Shown: positions 42,088 through 52,049 of the stretch, piece after piece
How positions within the stretch are numbered: the stretch's first letter is position 1
Layout of the letters: each line of letters begins with the position of its first letter
Source: Oceanospirillum linum
GTDB taxonomy: Bacteria > Pseudomonadota > Gammaproteobacteria > Pseudomonadales > Halomonadaceae
Assembly (NCBI RefSeq): GCF_001995095.2
Contig: NZ_MTSD02000001.1
Span: 496,001-560,000, forward strand
Reading direction: 5' to 3'
Length of the DNA: 64,000 nt
The notes under the pieces: generated by a model
What the model was told of the DNA's origin: nothing
The model's database searches: none
The model's input: the letters and a program-made list of their open reading frames with translations, nothing else
Program-made: the position numbers and the translations under genes

Positions 42088-43179
42088 TCAAAGTACGCCC
42101 TTAGGATAAGAACCCAGAATTTTAATATCAGATACTCTTTGGCTGATTTCCGCCAATGCCTCTTTAACGTTGTCACTTTCTGCATGATCTGCGAAGTCGA
42201 TAAAGAAAACGTAGTTCCAGGCACCAACCTTAGAAGGGCGCGTCTCGACACGGGTCAGATCGATACCGTGACGATGGAAAGGTTCCAGCAGGTCATGCAG
42301 CGCTCCGGGTTGATTACGGGTAGCTACCATCAAAGAGGTTTTATCTTCACCGCTGGCAGGCACTTCCTGATTACCGATAATCAGGAAACGGGTAGAATTA
42401 TCCGGCTGATCCTCAATTTTCTCTGCCAGCTTATCAAGACCGTATAACTGCGATGCCATATCACCAGCAATTGCTGCCGAGTGCCACTCGCTTTTTACTA
42501 AGCGCGCTGCTTCGGCGTTGCTGCTGACAGCGATACGCTCTGCATTCGGGTAATGCTGATCCAGCCACTTACGACACTGGGCCAAAGAGGAAGCATGGGA
42601 GTAAATTCGTGAGATCTTATCTTTACGGGTATTTTCCCCGACCAACAGATACTGATGGATACGCAGAACCACCTCACCGGAGATCTTCAGGGAAGAGTCA
42701 ATAAAGCTATCCAGCGTGTGACTGATCACCCCTTCTGTGGAGTTCTCAACAGGAACCACACCATAGGCCACGGCCCCTGCTTCCACTTCGCGAAAAACAT
42801 CATCAATAGCAGCCATTGGCAGGCTGCGGGCCGAGTGGCCAAAGTGCTTAAGAGCGGCTTCCTGGGTAAAGGTACCTTCAGGGCCAAGAAATGCCACTTT
42901 TACCGGCTCTTCAAGAGCCAGACAAGCCGACATAATTTCCCGGAAAAGGCGCGCCATCTCCTCATCAGATAAAGGGCCTTCATTGCGGCCCATCACCCGA
43001 CGCAGAACCTGAGCTTCACGCTCAGGACGATAAAAATGGACATCAACAGAACCGGAGGCCTGCTTGACTTCCGCCACCTGCTGCGCGCACTGGGCACGCT
43101 GATTAATCAGCTGCTGAATCTGCTGATCAATGGAGTCAATTTGGTCGCGCAGCAGCGCGAGCTGTTCAGCTTCGGACAT
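42088..43179 (-). CDS. pheA: Bifunctional chorismate mutase / prephenate dehydratase
   Basis: The P-protein of phenylalanine synthesis. The 363-aa chain has an N-terminal AroQ chorismate mutase (about 5-90, LRDQIDSIDQQIQQLIN), the dehydratase domain with FLGPEGTFTQEAALKHFG and VPVENSTEGVI, and a C-terminal ACT domain with GALHDLLEPFHRHGIDLTRVETRP, the usual site of feedback by phenylalanine. It begins six bases after serC. Confidence 0.96.
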   Translation of the reverse strand: MSEAEQLALLRDQIDSIDQQIQQLINQRAQCAQQVAEVKQASGSVDVHFYRPEREAQVLRRVMGRNEGPLSDEEMARLFREIMSACLALEEPVKVAFLGPEGTFTQEAALKHFGHSARSLPMAAIDDVFREVEAGAVAYGVVPVENSTEGVISHTLDSFIDSSLKISGEVVLRIHQYLLVGENTRKDKISRIYSHASSLAQCRKWLDQHYPNAERIAVSSNAEAARLVKSEWHSAAIAGDMASQLYGLDKLAEKIEDQPDNSTRFLIIGNQEVPASGEDKTSLMVATRNQPGALHDLLEPFHRHGIDLTRVETRPSKVGAWNYVFFIDFADHAESDNVKEALAEISQRVSDIKILGSYPKGVL

Positions 43180-43185
43180 CTTGGC

Positions 43186-44271
43186 TTACCCGTGACGTTT
43201 TTCGAAATCAGACATAAAGGCGATTAAAGCATCAACCGCCGCTTCCGGTACTGCGTTATAGATACTGGCCCGCATTCCACCTACAGAGCGATGGCCGGCC
43301 AGATTCAGTAAACCAGCGGCCTCAGACTCCTGCAGGAACAACTTGTCCAGAGACGCATCCGCTAATGTAAAGGGTACATTCATCTGCGAACGATTTGCTA
43401 CTGCAATCGGGTTAGCATAAAAGCCACTGTTATCAATCGCCTGGTAAAGCTTCGCAGCTTTGCGGGTGTTGATCTCAGCCATCTTGTCCAGGCCGCCAAT
43501 ATCACGTTTCAGCCAGTCAAACACCAGCCCCGCCAAATACCAGGCATAGGTCGGTGGAGTGTTATACATAGAGTCGTTATCCGCCATGATACGATAGTTC
43601 ATCATCGACGGCGTGACCGCCATCGCCTGATCCAGCAGATCATCACGAATAATCACCAACGTCAGGCCAGCAGGGCCAATATTTTTCTGAGCACCGGCAT
43701 AGATCACGCCATACTGCGTCACATCCAGGGGCTTGGACAGAATATCAGAGGACATATCACAGACCAGAGGCAGATCAGCCTGTGGCAGATAATCAAAGGC
43801 CAGTCCGCCGATGGTTTCATTACTGGTAAAGTGCAGGTAAGCCGCATTGTCAGACAATTCAAGTTCTGACTGCGCAGGGGTACAGGTGTAATTACGGTCT
43901 TTACTGCTACCGGCGGTATGAAGACCTTTCGCATAACGGGAGGCTTCTTTGATCGCTTTCCCGGCCCAGACACCGGTTTCAATATAGTTCGGTATACCAC
44001 CATTACCCAGCAGATTCAGAGGCACCATTGCAAACTGGCTGCTGGCACCGCCTTGCATAAAGAGCACTTTATAGTTATCAGGAATATTCAGCAGCTCACG
44101 GAAGTCTTTTTCCGCCTGGGCGGCGATTGCCACATAATCGTCGCTGCGATGACTCATCTCCATTACCGACAAGCCACGCCCCTGCCAGTCCAGCATCTCA
44201 AATTGTGCTTTTTTCAGTACCGCTTCAGGCAGAGCAGCTGGCCCTGCACAAAAATTAAACAGACGTGTCAT
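43186..44271 (-). CDS. serC: Phosphoserine aminotransferase
   Basis: SerC converts 3-phosphohydroxypyruvate to phosphoserine and also serves PLP synthesis. The 361-aa chain has FNFCAGPAALP, the MEMSHRS loop, FMQGGASSQFAM, and the PLP lysine in YAGAQKNIGPAG. It follows gyrA and is six bases before pheA, so serine and phenylalanine synthesis share a transcript as in Pseudomonas. Confidence 0.97.
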   Translation of the reverse strand: MTRLFNFCAGPAALPEAVLKKAQFEMLDWQGRGLSVMEMSHRSDDYVAIAAQAEKDFRELLNIPDNYKVLFMQGGASSQFAMVPLNLLGNGGIPNYIETGVWAGKAIKEASRYAKGLHTAGSSKDRNYTCTPAQSELELSDNAAYLHFTSNETIGGLAFDYLPQADLPLVCDMSSDILSKPLDVTQYGVIYAGAQKNIGPAGLTLVIIRDDLLDQAMAVTPSMMNYRIMADNDSMYNTPPTYAWYLAGLVFDWLKRDIGGLDKMAEINTRKAAKLYQAIDNSGFYANPIAVANRSQMNVPFTLADASLDKLFLQESEAAGLLNLAGHRSVGGMRASIYNAVPEAAVDALIAFMSDFEKRHG

Positions 44272-44404
44272 TTGGGTCTTCTCAAAATCGAAGTTCTGAT
44301 GGTCCGGTCACTCAACAGATTAACGACCGTGACGGGTTTCAAATAGGGTTTTAAAACACATCAGAACTTCAGGCCATATCAACGCGGTAGCACCGCATCC
44401 GGTA

Positions 44405-44437
44405 TAAAAGAGCTCCGGCGAGGAAAGCCCTCGCCGG
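44405..44437 (-). terminator. gyrA terminator
   Basis: CCGGCGAGG (44415-44423) pairs with CCTCGCCGG (44429-44437) with a 5-base loop. On the minus strand AGCTCTTTTAT follows. Confidence 0.8.
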
Positions 44438-44461
44438 AAAGGTGTTCAGAACGATCTGTGC

Positions 44462-47221
44462 TTATTCAGCAGAGTCATCTTCCGCAGAAGGATCAGATGG
44501 GGCTGAGCGCTCCGGTTCTGAAGTAGCATCGGTCTGATCCGTTGGTACAACGGAATTTTCAGCATCGTCTTCCAACTCATCTTCCGTCACTTCAGGCTCA
44601 TCAATACGAACCGCAGTCACCAGGTTTTCGTCATCGCCCAGGCGAATCAGAGTTACCCCTTGAGTATTCCGCCCCGAAACAGAAACCTCAGAAACACGGG
44701 TACGTACCAGTGTGCCCTTATCGGTGATCAGCATCATCTCGTCCAGGTCACTGACCTGCATGGCAGAAACCAACTGACCGTTACGCTCACTGGTCTGCAT
44801 CGCAATAACACCCTGACCACCACGGTTACGAACCGGGAAGGCCTCCAGACAAGTTCGCTTACCATAACCATTTTCAGAAGCAGTCATGATATAGATCTGA
44901 CTATCTGTTGCATCATGGCTATCGTCAGCAATCGCGATATCAGAGGTTGAAGTATTATCCGGACTTTCTTCTGCTTCTGCAGCCACGTCATTAGTCTGAG
45001 GGATGATCAGGGAGATCACCTGAACATCACCCTCTTCCGGCAGACGCATACCCCGAACACCACCGGCAGTACGGCCCATTGCCCGCACATTGGACTCATC
45101 AAAACGAATCATCTTACCGGCACTGTTCAGCAGCATCACATGGTTACTGCCGTTGGTAATTGCAGCGCCAATCAGACGATCACCCTCTTTAATGTCCAGC
45201 GCGATCAGACCACTGCTGCGGGGACGGGAGAACTGGCTCAGAGCCGTTTTCTTAACCGTGCCTTTAGCGGTTGCCATAAAGACAAAATGGTCATCAGGGT
45301 AATCACGAACCGGCAGAATAGTGCTGATCTGCTCACCCTCTTCCAGCGGTAGCAGGTTCACCATAGGGCGTCCCCGGGAGCCGCGACCGGCCTGAGGCAG
45401 TTCATAGACCTTCAGCCAGTAAACCTTACCCTTATTGCTGAACAGCAAAATAGTGTCATGGGTTGATGCAACCAGCAGATGCTCCACCACATCTTCATCT
45501 TTCACGGACGTTGCAGACTTACCACGGCCACCGCGACGCTGAGCCCGATAGTCACTTAGCGGTTGAGACTTGGCGTAACCACTACGGGAGATGGTCACGA
45601 CCATATCTTCTTCGTTGATCAGGTCTTCCATGGTCAGGTCGAGCTGACTGCTGATGATCTCGGTACGACGCTCTTCGCCGTACTGGTCCCGAATCGCTTC
45701 CAGCTCTTCACGAATAACCTGCAGCAGCTTCTCTGAATCCGCCAGAATAGCCGCCAGTTCTGCAATTTTTTCCAGAATATCTTTATATTCATTGAGCAGC
45801 TTTTCATGCTCAAGGCCGGTCAGGCGATGCAGACGCAGTTCCAGAATCGCCTGAGCCTGAGCAGGGGACAGGCGATACTCACCGTTGTCCTGAAGGCCAA
45901 ACTGGGCCTCAAGCTCATCCGGGCGACAGGAATCTGCACCAGCTCGCTCCAGCATAGCGATAACATTACCCGGCACCCAACTGCCATTGATCAGCTTCTC
46001 TTTTGCTTCTGCTGCCGACGGTGACTGACGGATTAGTTCAATAACAGGGTCGATGTTCGCCAGTGCAATGGCCAGACCTTCCAGCAGATGGCCACGCTCA
46101 CGGGCTTTACGCAGTTCAAAAACCGTACGGCGGGTTACAACTTCGCGTCGGTGACGCAGAAAGGCCTCTAAAAGCTCTTTCAGGTTCATCACCCGGGGCT
46201 GACTGTTCTCCAGTGCAACAATATTGATCCCGAAAACACTCTGCAGCTGGGTCTGTGCAAACAGGTTGTTGATGACAACATCACCGGATTCACCCCGTTT
46301 CAGCTCAATCACTACTCGCAAGCCGTCTTTATCAGACTCATCACGCAGCTCAGAAATACCTTCGATCTTCTTCTCTTTTACCAGCTCAGCAATCTTTTCG
46401 ATCACCCGGGCTTTATTCAGCTGATAAGGGATCTCAGTGATAATAATGGTTTCTTTGTTGGCTTTATCATCACGTTCGATATGGTGGCGGGCACGGACAT
46501 AGATACGGCCCCGACCGGTACGGTATGCCTGCAGAATACCTGCACGGCCATTGATAATACCCTGTGTCGGAAAATCCGGCCCCGGAATATATTCCATCAG
46601 ATCATCAATGGTCAGCTCGCTATTATCCAGCAGAGCCAAGCAGCCATTGATCACTTCCGTCAGGTTGTGCGGCGGAATATTGGTTGCCATACCAACAGCA
46701 ATACCAGAGGAACCGTTTACCAGCAGGTTCGGTACACGGGTGGGCAGAACTTCCGGAATCTGTTCTGTACCGTCATAGTTATCAACGAAATCAACGGTCT
46801 CTTTATCCAGATCCGCCAGCATCTCATGGGAGATACGCGCCATACGTACCTCGGTATAACGCATTGCAGCCGCGTTATCACCATCAATGGAGCCAAAGTT
46901 ACCCTGGCCATCCACCAGCATATGTCGCATGGAAAAAGGCTGCGCCATACGCACAATAGTGTCATAAACCGCACTGTCACCGTGGGGGTGATATTTACCG
47001 ATTACATCACCGACCACACGGGCCGATTTCTTATACGGTTTATTCCAGTCGTTACCAAGCTGCTGCATCGCAAACAGCACACGACGGTGTACCGGCTTAA
47101 GGCCATCGCGAACATCGGGAAGAGCACGACCTACAATTACGCTCATGGCGTAATCCAGATAGGACTGCTTCAGCTCGTCTTCGATGTTGACTGGCAGAAT
47201 TTCTCTTGCAAATTCACCCAT
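44462..47221 (-). CDS. gyrA: DNA gyrase subunit A
   Basis: The DNA-cleaving subunit of gyrase. The 919-aa chain has the quinolone-resistance region with S83 and D87 in [11 protein letters not shown], both in the quinolone-sensitive state; the catalytic Tyr in [11 protein letters not shown]; and the GyrA box QRRGGRG that starts the DNA-wrapping C-terminal domain. Two features are larger than in E. coli (875 aa): an acidic insertion at about 740-773 within the wrapping domain, and an acidic tail rich in Asp, Glu and Ser. Confidence 0.98.
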   Translation of the reverse strand: MGEFAREILPVNIEDELKQSYLDYAMSVIVGRALPDVRDGLKPVHRRVLFAMQQLGNDWNKPYKKSARVVGDVIGKYHPHGDSAVYDTIVRMAQPFSMRHMLVDGQGNFGSIDGDNAAAMRYTEVRMARISHEMLADLDKETVDFVDNYDGTEQIPEVLPTRVPNLLVNGSSGIAVGMATNIPPHNLTEVINGCLALLDNSELTIDDLMEYIPGPDFPTQGIINGRAGILQAYRTGRGRIYVRARHHIERDDKANKETIIITEIPYQLNKARVIEKIAELVKEKKIEGISELRDESDKDGLRVVIELKRGESGDVVINNLFAQTQLQSVFGINIVALENSQPRVMNLKELLEAFLRHRREVVTRRTVFELRKARERGHLLEGLAIALANIDPVIELIRQSPSAAEAKEKLINGSWVPGNVIAMLERAGADSCRPDELEAQFGLQDNGEYRLSPAQAQAILELRLHRLTGLEHEKLLNEYKDILEKIAELAAILADSEKLLQVIREELEAIRDQYGEERRTEIISSQLDLTMEDLINEEDMVVTISRSGYAKSQPLSDYRAQRRGGRGKSATSVKDEDVVEHLLVASTHDTILLFSNKGKVYWLKVYELPQAGRGSRGRPMVNLLPLEEGEQISTILPVRDYPDDHFVFMATAKGTVKKTALSQFSRPRSSGLIALDIKEGDRLIGAAITNGSNHVMLLNSAGKMIRFDESNVRAMGRTAGGVRGMRLPEEGDVQVISLIIPQTNDVAAEAEESPDNTSTSDIAIADDSHDATDSQIYIMTASENGYGKRTCLEAFPVRNRGGQGVIAMQTSERNGQLVSAMQVSDLDEMMLITDKGTLVRTRVSEVSVSGRNTQGVTLIRLGDDENLVTAVRIDEPEVTEDELEDDAENSVVPTDQTDATSEPERSAPSDPSAEDDSAE

Positions 47222-47422
47222 GAGTATCGGAATCCTTTATCGGCAACACTGCGTTGCAACCCAGTGCGCAACACTCTTATTCAAAATTCATCCGATTATA
47301 CTCTTTATTACCCCCTTGCAGCAATTTGAGCGCTGACACACTACAATTGTAAAAAGACCACAAATCAGTTTGTTAAGCCTTATCTGTCACTTTCTCAGGG
47401 TAGCCTCGGCTTTCGCAGAGAT

Positions 47423-47462
47423 AAAAAAACAGCTTCTGCACATTACGTGACAGAAGCTGGTT
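47423..47462 (-). terminator. Terminator of the second chemoreceptor gene
   Basis: CAGCTTCTG (47430-47438) pairs with CAGAAGCTG (47451-47459). On the minus strand seven T residues follow directly; GGTTTTAAAA follows on the plus strand. Confidence 0.85.
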
Positions 47463-47489
47463 TTAAAATTCTTGGCGCATCACATACGA

Positions 47490-49493
47490 TCAGAGCAGAA
47501 ATTCTTTTTTATTCCGGGATACTCCCAAGGCATTCGAGATCCAAAGCACCTTTTCATGCACTTCCGTCTGCACCGAAAGAATCACCTCTTCTGCCTGCTG
47601 GGCCTGCTTTTCCATCTCTTCCATACTGGAGATAAAGACCTCAACCTGCTCGACCTGGTGACGGGCAACCTTTGCTCCCTGATGGGCAAACGTAGCCGCC
47701 TTATCGGAGTGAGCCTGGACGGTACGGGACATATCCAATAGCTCGCTGGAAGCTTTTTTCTGCTCCTGGGCAGCATCAGAGATATCCGTCATATTATCTT
47801 TCAGGTTACCGGATGAGTTACGTAACTGCCCCAGAATGCCACCAATTTTGGTAACTGAGTTTTGCGTTTCCATGGAAAGATTTCGCACTTCATCAGCCAC
47901 CACGGCAAAACCACGACCATGCTCTCCCGCCCTTGCGGATTCAATCGCAGCATTCAGTGCCAAAAGATTTGTTTGCTCAGAGATACCGGAGATCACATCC
48001 AGAATGCTGGTGACTTCATCTACAGCAACGATAAGCTCATCCAGGGATTGATGACCACTGCTGAGTGTTGAAATTGCCTGTTCACTGGCCTGCTCTACGT
48101 TACGGGCACTGGTCTGACTTGTTTCCATAAAGCTTGCAGTTTCACGGGCAAAGCTTTCTACCTGTGTAGAGCTCATATCGACATCCTGTGCCAGGCGGGT
48201 CAGCTCATCAGTAAAGCTATGGGACTTAGAAATATAATCCCGAGTTTCATTGGCCGTTTTACTGATGGTATCGATATCCGTCAACACAACCTCCAGCGAG
48301 TCGGTAATCTGGCTCAGCTGCGCATGCTTTTCCTGTTGCTGATGCTGCATCGTTTCGATCATATGATTAAAGTTCTGCGCGATCTGCCCGGTTTCACTAT
48401 CTGGGTTGTGAACCGTAATTTGTCGCATCTCACCGCTTTTTACCAGAGAGCCAATACCATCAGAAAGCTCTCGCAGTGTTTTCAGTACAACACGATTCTG
48501 GAACAGATGCAGGATAATAGCGACAAAGACGATTAGTCCCACATAAGCAATAAAAATCTGTTTAACCTGTCTCTCAAGCGTGTGACGATAGGCAATCACA
48601 TCCGCCTGTCCGGACAAAATTTGCGACTCAGCATCAGCAATTAACTGATTGACCGCAACCCGGCTTTTCACTCCGACTTCAATGTTACTCAGGGTATTAT
48701 CCAGCTCGGTCGGATACCGGCGCACTAGCCCCTGTAGATCACTGATCAACTCATCGCCAAGATCCACTTTAGCCGATTCAGACTCTGAGTCATCCCCCCA
48801 ACCCATCAGGGCCTGCATCTCATCAACCTCCTCCTCGGCATAGACACCAAGGCGAGGCATTGCATTCAGTTCCGCAGCATCTGCCTTCAACTGCGCAACT
48901 TGCTCCAAAAGAGACTCACGATAGCTACTATTAGCCGTGTCCATATACTGCTCTCGCAGATACTTCACCTGAACAAGGGACTGACTCACGTGGTGCAACA
49001 GTTTAAAATATCCGGCAGCTACACGAGGGCTATCGGACTCACCTTCATCGGCATAGTCATAAATTACATCAGCAGCATCAGCAATCTCTTTCTCAGCCTG
49101 CAAAAGCAACCCTTTCTGATTACCCGCCAGTTTGCCAGCTCCCCGAAACTCACCGGTCACCCCTTCTTTCAGACGATTCAAGGAATCCGCAATATCTCGG
49201 GCAAGGGCCGGAGGCAAAAGCGCCAAACGTTCAGAGGTCAGTCGGTCAATTTCCTGCTCTGCCGCACTCAACTTTAAAGCATTGCCGGTTTGCAGGTATT
49301 CCTGAAGCGTACGCCTAAGGTCCAGAGCAACCTCTTCTTTCAACTCGTTATAGGATTGAGTTGCGGAGAAAGCACTGTCGAGACGCTTAAGCCCCCAGAA
49401 CAGAGTTGCCGCCAAAGAAACAGCGATCAGAACCAGAACAACTGAGGTCGCTCGCGTGACCGTAGCAATTTTCATAGGATGTGTAGCCTTCAT
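47490..49493 (-). CDS. Methyl-accepting chemotaxis protein with a long helical sensor domain
   Basis: A transmembrane chemoreceptor of 667 aa. TM1 is at about 14-34. The periplasmic region (about 35-315) is almost wholly helical, without Cache or PAS character; its size suggests a helical bimodular (HBM-like) ligand domain. TM2 is at about 318-338, followed by a HAMP-like segment and a signalling domain with [19 protein letters not shown] and [14 protein letters not shown]. An alternative ATG lies at 49475 with AAGG upstream. A triple Pho-box-like array precedes the gene, so induction by phosphate starvation is possible. The ligand is unknown. Confidence 0.88.
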   Translation of the reverse strand: MKATHPMKIATVTRATSVVLVLIAVSLAATLFWGLKRLDSAFSATQSYNELKEEVALDLRRTLQEYLQTGNALKLSAAEQEIDRLTSERLALLPPALARDIADSLNRLKEGVTGEFRGAGKLAGNQKGLLLQAEKEIADAADVIYDYADEGESDSPRVAAGYFKLLHHVSQSLVQVKYLREQYMDTANSSYRESLLEQVAQLKADAAELNAMPRLGVYAEEEVDEMQALMGWGDDSESESAKVDLGDELISDLQGLVRRYPTELDNTLSNIEVGVKSRVAVNQLIADAESQILSGQADVIAYRHTLERQVKQIFIAYVGLIVFVAIILHLFQNRVVLKTLRELSDGIGSLVKSGEMRQITVHNPDSETGQIAQNFNHMIETMQHQQQEKHAQLSQITDSLEVVLTDIDTISKTANETRDYISKSHSFTDELTRLAQDVDMSSTQVESFARETASFMETSQTSARNVEQASEQAISTLSSGHQSLDELIVAVDEVTSILDVISGISEQTNLLALNAAIESARAGEHGRGFAVVADEVRNLSMETQNSVTKIGGILGQLRNSSGNLKDNMTDISDAAQEQKKASSELLDMSRTVQAHSDKAATFAHQGAKVARHQVEQVEVFISSMEEMEKQAQQAEEVILSVQTEVHEKVLWISNALGVSRNKKEFLL

Positions 49494-49578
49494 CTACGGG
49501 GCTTTCAATTCCCGCCATTCAATGCAGTAATTGGACGAATGTCCGCAATTAACTCTTTCGCAGCACACGATGCCAAAG

Positions 49579-49611
49579 CTAAATGACAGATTTCTTACAC
49601 TTAAATGACAG
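49579..49611 (-). promoter_or_regulatory. Pho-box-like array upstream of a chemoreceptor gene
   Basis: On the minus strand two CTGTCATTTA units start at 49611 and 49589, exactly 22 bases (two 11-base steps) apart. The 11-mer between them matches the PhoB unit CTGTCATAAAT at 8 of 11 positions. Three in-phase 11-base units reading toward the chemoreceptor is the layout of PhoB sites. No clear -10 is placed downstream. Confidence 0.5.
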
Positions 49612-49780
49612 TAATATTTCTGCAACACTTGGGAGCCGCCCAAGCCTCAGATCTACTTTGCTCCAGAGGTTTGACAGTTTTGTTACGGAATGTAAGAACA
49701 ACTGTTTTCCCCGTATTATCTGGCTTAGCCGCGTCCTTTATTAGATAATGTCGCGCCCAGAATTGATGGAGTCCTGTCGC

Positions 49781-50701
49781 ATGTGGTTTAAGAACCTTCA
49801 GCTTTTTCAGCTCAACAAAGATATCGAGCCAGATCTCAGCCAGCTTGAATCTCAGTTAGAAGCGTTCCGGTTTGAACCCTGCAAGAGTATCGAAACCTAT
49901 CGGCTTGGCTGGACATTACCCGCTGCAACGGCAGGACAGCTACATCACGCCAGTGGCGGTGCTATTTTGCTTTGCTTACGCCGTCAGGAAAAAGTGATCC
50001 CGGCAGCCGTCGTTAATGAAACGCTTCAGGAAAAAGTGGAAGAGCTGGAAGCCAAAGAAAACCGCCACGTTGGCAGAAAAGAAAAGCTCAGCATTAAAGA
50101 GGATATCCTTAGCGAACTAACACCCCGTGCTTTTGTTCGTTCAAGTTTTACCTGGGGTTATATCGCCCCCAAGGACAACCTGGTGGTGGTTGACGCCTCC
50201 AGCGCCAAGAAAGCCGATGAGTTTTTAGATCTGCTACGCCAAACGCTGGGATCACTGCCTGTCGTCCCTTTTAACACCGAACAAAGTCCCAGTATTGTGA
50301 TGACAGAGTGGCTGCAGGATGCCAGCAAGCGCCCTCAGGGGCTGGAGCTGGATGGGCAATGCGAACTGCGCTCTGACCTTGAAGAGGGCAGTGTGATTCG
50401 ATGCAAACAGCAGGAGCTGGATGCGGAGGAAATTCTGGCCCACATAGAAACTGGAAAACAGGTGGTTAAGCTGGCAATAAACTGGCAGGAAAAGATCCAG
50501 TTTATCCTGCAGGATGATCTCATCATTAAACGCCTGCGTTTTGGTGATGAGCTACTGGATGAAGCGAAAGATAGCTATAGTGACGAAGACCCCATGACCC
50601 GGTTGGATACAGACTTTACACTGATGACCCTTGAGCTAAAGCGTTTTATTCCCACCCTGGCGGAATGGATGGGCGGTCAAAGCAACCTGGGATCCAACTA
50701 A
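49781..50701 (+). CDS. rdgC: Recombination-associated protein RdgC
   Basis: RdgC is a ring-shaped non-specific double-stranded DNA-binding dimer that limits RecA activity. I chose the ATG at 49781 (306 aa, E. coli 303), which gives the family start MWFKNLQLFQL; GGAG lies ten bases upstream. Family features include RFEPC, ALxxK-like EKVIPAAVVNE, FVRSSFTWGYIAPKDNLVVVDASSAKKADEF and a C-terminal FTLMTLELKRFIPTL. Confidence 0.95.
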   Translation: MWFKNLQLFQLNKDIEPDLSQLESQLEAFRFEPCKSIETYRLGWTLPAATAGQLHHASGGAILLCLRRQEKVIPAAVVNETLQEKVEELEAKENRHVGRKEKLSIKEDILSELTPRAFVRSSFTWGYIAPKDNLVVVDASSAKKADEFLDLLRQTLGSLPVVPFNTEQSPSIVMTEWLQDASKRPQGLELDGQCELRSDLEEGSVIRCKQQELDAEEILAHIETGKQVVKLAINWQEKIQFILQDDLIIKRLRFGDELLDEAKDSYSDEDPMTRLDTDFTLMTLELKRFIPTLAEWMGGQSNLGSN

Positions 50702-50766
50702 CCCTCCCCCCAACGAATAGTGACGCCTACCGGGCAGACTGATAAACCAATGGACTCAGAGAGACA

Positions 50767-51924
50767 ATGAACACACTGGAAAACGACAGCTTTAAAGAGA
50801 TTCGTCCTTATTACGACCATGAAGTTAACGAGGTCGTTCAGGAGGTCATCAACAACCCTGAACTGATCAGTGCCATCTGTCAGTTCCGTTTTCCACAGCT
50901 ACATCAAAGCCTGGGTTTTCTTTTGCGCCCTCTGATTCGCCGTAAACTGAAAAGCCAGTTTTCAGATATCAACCGCATCGACCAGTTTCAGAGTCAGATC
51001 GCCGGCTACATGAATCGAATGATCCGCAACTCCACCGACGGCTTTACTGTTTCCGGCCTCGAGCAACTGGATACTTCCAAAGCTTATCTTTTTGTGGCCA
51101 ACCACAGAGATATCGCCATGGATCCGGCATTTGTGAATTATGCTCTCTATCAGGCAAATCGTGACACCGTGCGTATCGCCATCGGCGACAATCTACTGCA
51201 AAAACCTTATATCAGTGACCTGATGCGCCTGAACAAAAGCTTTATCGTTAAACGGTCTGCCAAAGGCGTACGTGAAATGATGAAGACACTGACTCAGCTA
51301 TCCGGTTACATCAACTTCTCTATACTGGAAGAACAGCATTCCATCTGGATCGCCCAGAAAGAGGGGCGGGCTAAAGATGGTATCGACCGCACAGATCCCG
51401 CCATCGTTAAAATGTTTTACATGAGCCGTAAACAAAAAGGCTCCGGGCCAACCTTTTCTGAGGTGATTAACGAGTTAAATATCGTGCCGGTCACCATCTC
51501 ATACGAGTATGACCCCTGCGATGAGATGAAAGCGCGGGAACTCAACGCATTGGCCACTGAAGGTAGTTACAATAAAGTGGAGTTTGAAGATATAGACAGC
51601 ATCGTTAAAGGCATATCCGGTCATAAGGGTCGTGTACATGTCCACTTTGATCAGCCATTATCCGGTGAATTCGCCAACGCTGATCAAGCCGCTTCTCAGA
51701 TTGACCGCCGGATTTGGGACAATTATTGCTTCTACCCATCAAACTGGTTAGCTCTTGAAAAGCTGGGTGGTTATGAACATATCAGCGGCAAACCCATGAT
51801 CACGCAACAGGAACGTAATCAGTTTGAACAACATCTACAGTCCATTCCTGAAAAACTACACGACTATGTTCTGAAAATGTATGCGAATCCTATTCTGAAT
51901 AGTCGCGGCCTAATTAATAGCTAA
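50767..51924 (+). CDS. Divergent PlsC-like (LPLAT) acyltransferase
   Basis: A 385-aa protein that I place in the lysophospholipid acyltransferase superfamily. Motif I reads FVANHRDIAMDPAF, with five rather than the usual four residues between His and the last Asp. Motif II-like FIVKRSAKGVREM and motif III-like KEGRAKDGIDRTDP follow at the expected spacing. An N-terminal helical extension of about 90 residues precedes the catalytic domain and there is no obvious signal peptide. The acyl acceptor is unknown. It follows rdgC by 65 bases and may be co-transcribed with it. Confidence 0.7.
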   Translation: MNTLENDSFKEIRPYYDHEVNEVVQEVINNPELISAICQFRFPQLHQSLGFLLRPLIRRKLKSQFSDINRIDQFQSQIAGYMNRMIRNSTDGFTVSGLEQLDTSKAYLFVANHRDIAMDPAFVNYALYQANRDTVRIAIGDNLLQKPYISDLMRLNKSFIVKRSAKGVREMMKTLTQLSGYINFSILEEQHSIWIAQKEGRAKDGIDRTDPAIVKMFYMSRKQKGSGPTFSEVINELNIVPVTISYEYDPCDEMKARELNALATEGSYNKVEFEDIDSIVKGISGHKGRVHVHFDQPLSGEFANADQAASQIDRRIWDNYCFYPSNWLALEKLGGYEHISGKPMITQQERNQFEQHLQSIPEKLHDYVLKMYANPILNSRGLINS

Positions 51925-51931
51925 CCTGCTC

Positions 51932-51970
51932 TTTCCATCGGGCTTCCATATTAGGGCAGCCCGATGGAAA
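51932..51970. repeat. Perfect 13-bp inverted repeat after the acyltransferase gene
   Basis: TTTCCATCGGGCT (51932-51944) pairs perfectly with AGCCCGATGGAAA (51958-51970) around a 13-base loop. There is no T-tract on either side, so it is not a typical terminator; it may protect the mRNA 3' end or bind a protein. Confidence 0.6.
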
Positions 51971-52049
51971 ACAACTGTCCTTAACCCCAATTCCATCTTA
52001 GTATTCTCTTTCTACAAACTCGCTAATATGCCTTACCACAGGAGTTGCT

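Noticed and set aside
49660-49710. TTTGACAG near rdgC as a further Pho unit or a -35 element
   Set aside because: It is not in 11-base phase with the array at 49579-49611, and no matching -10 lies 16-18 bases downstream.
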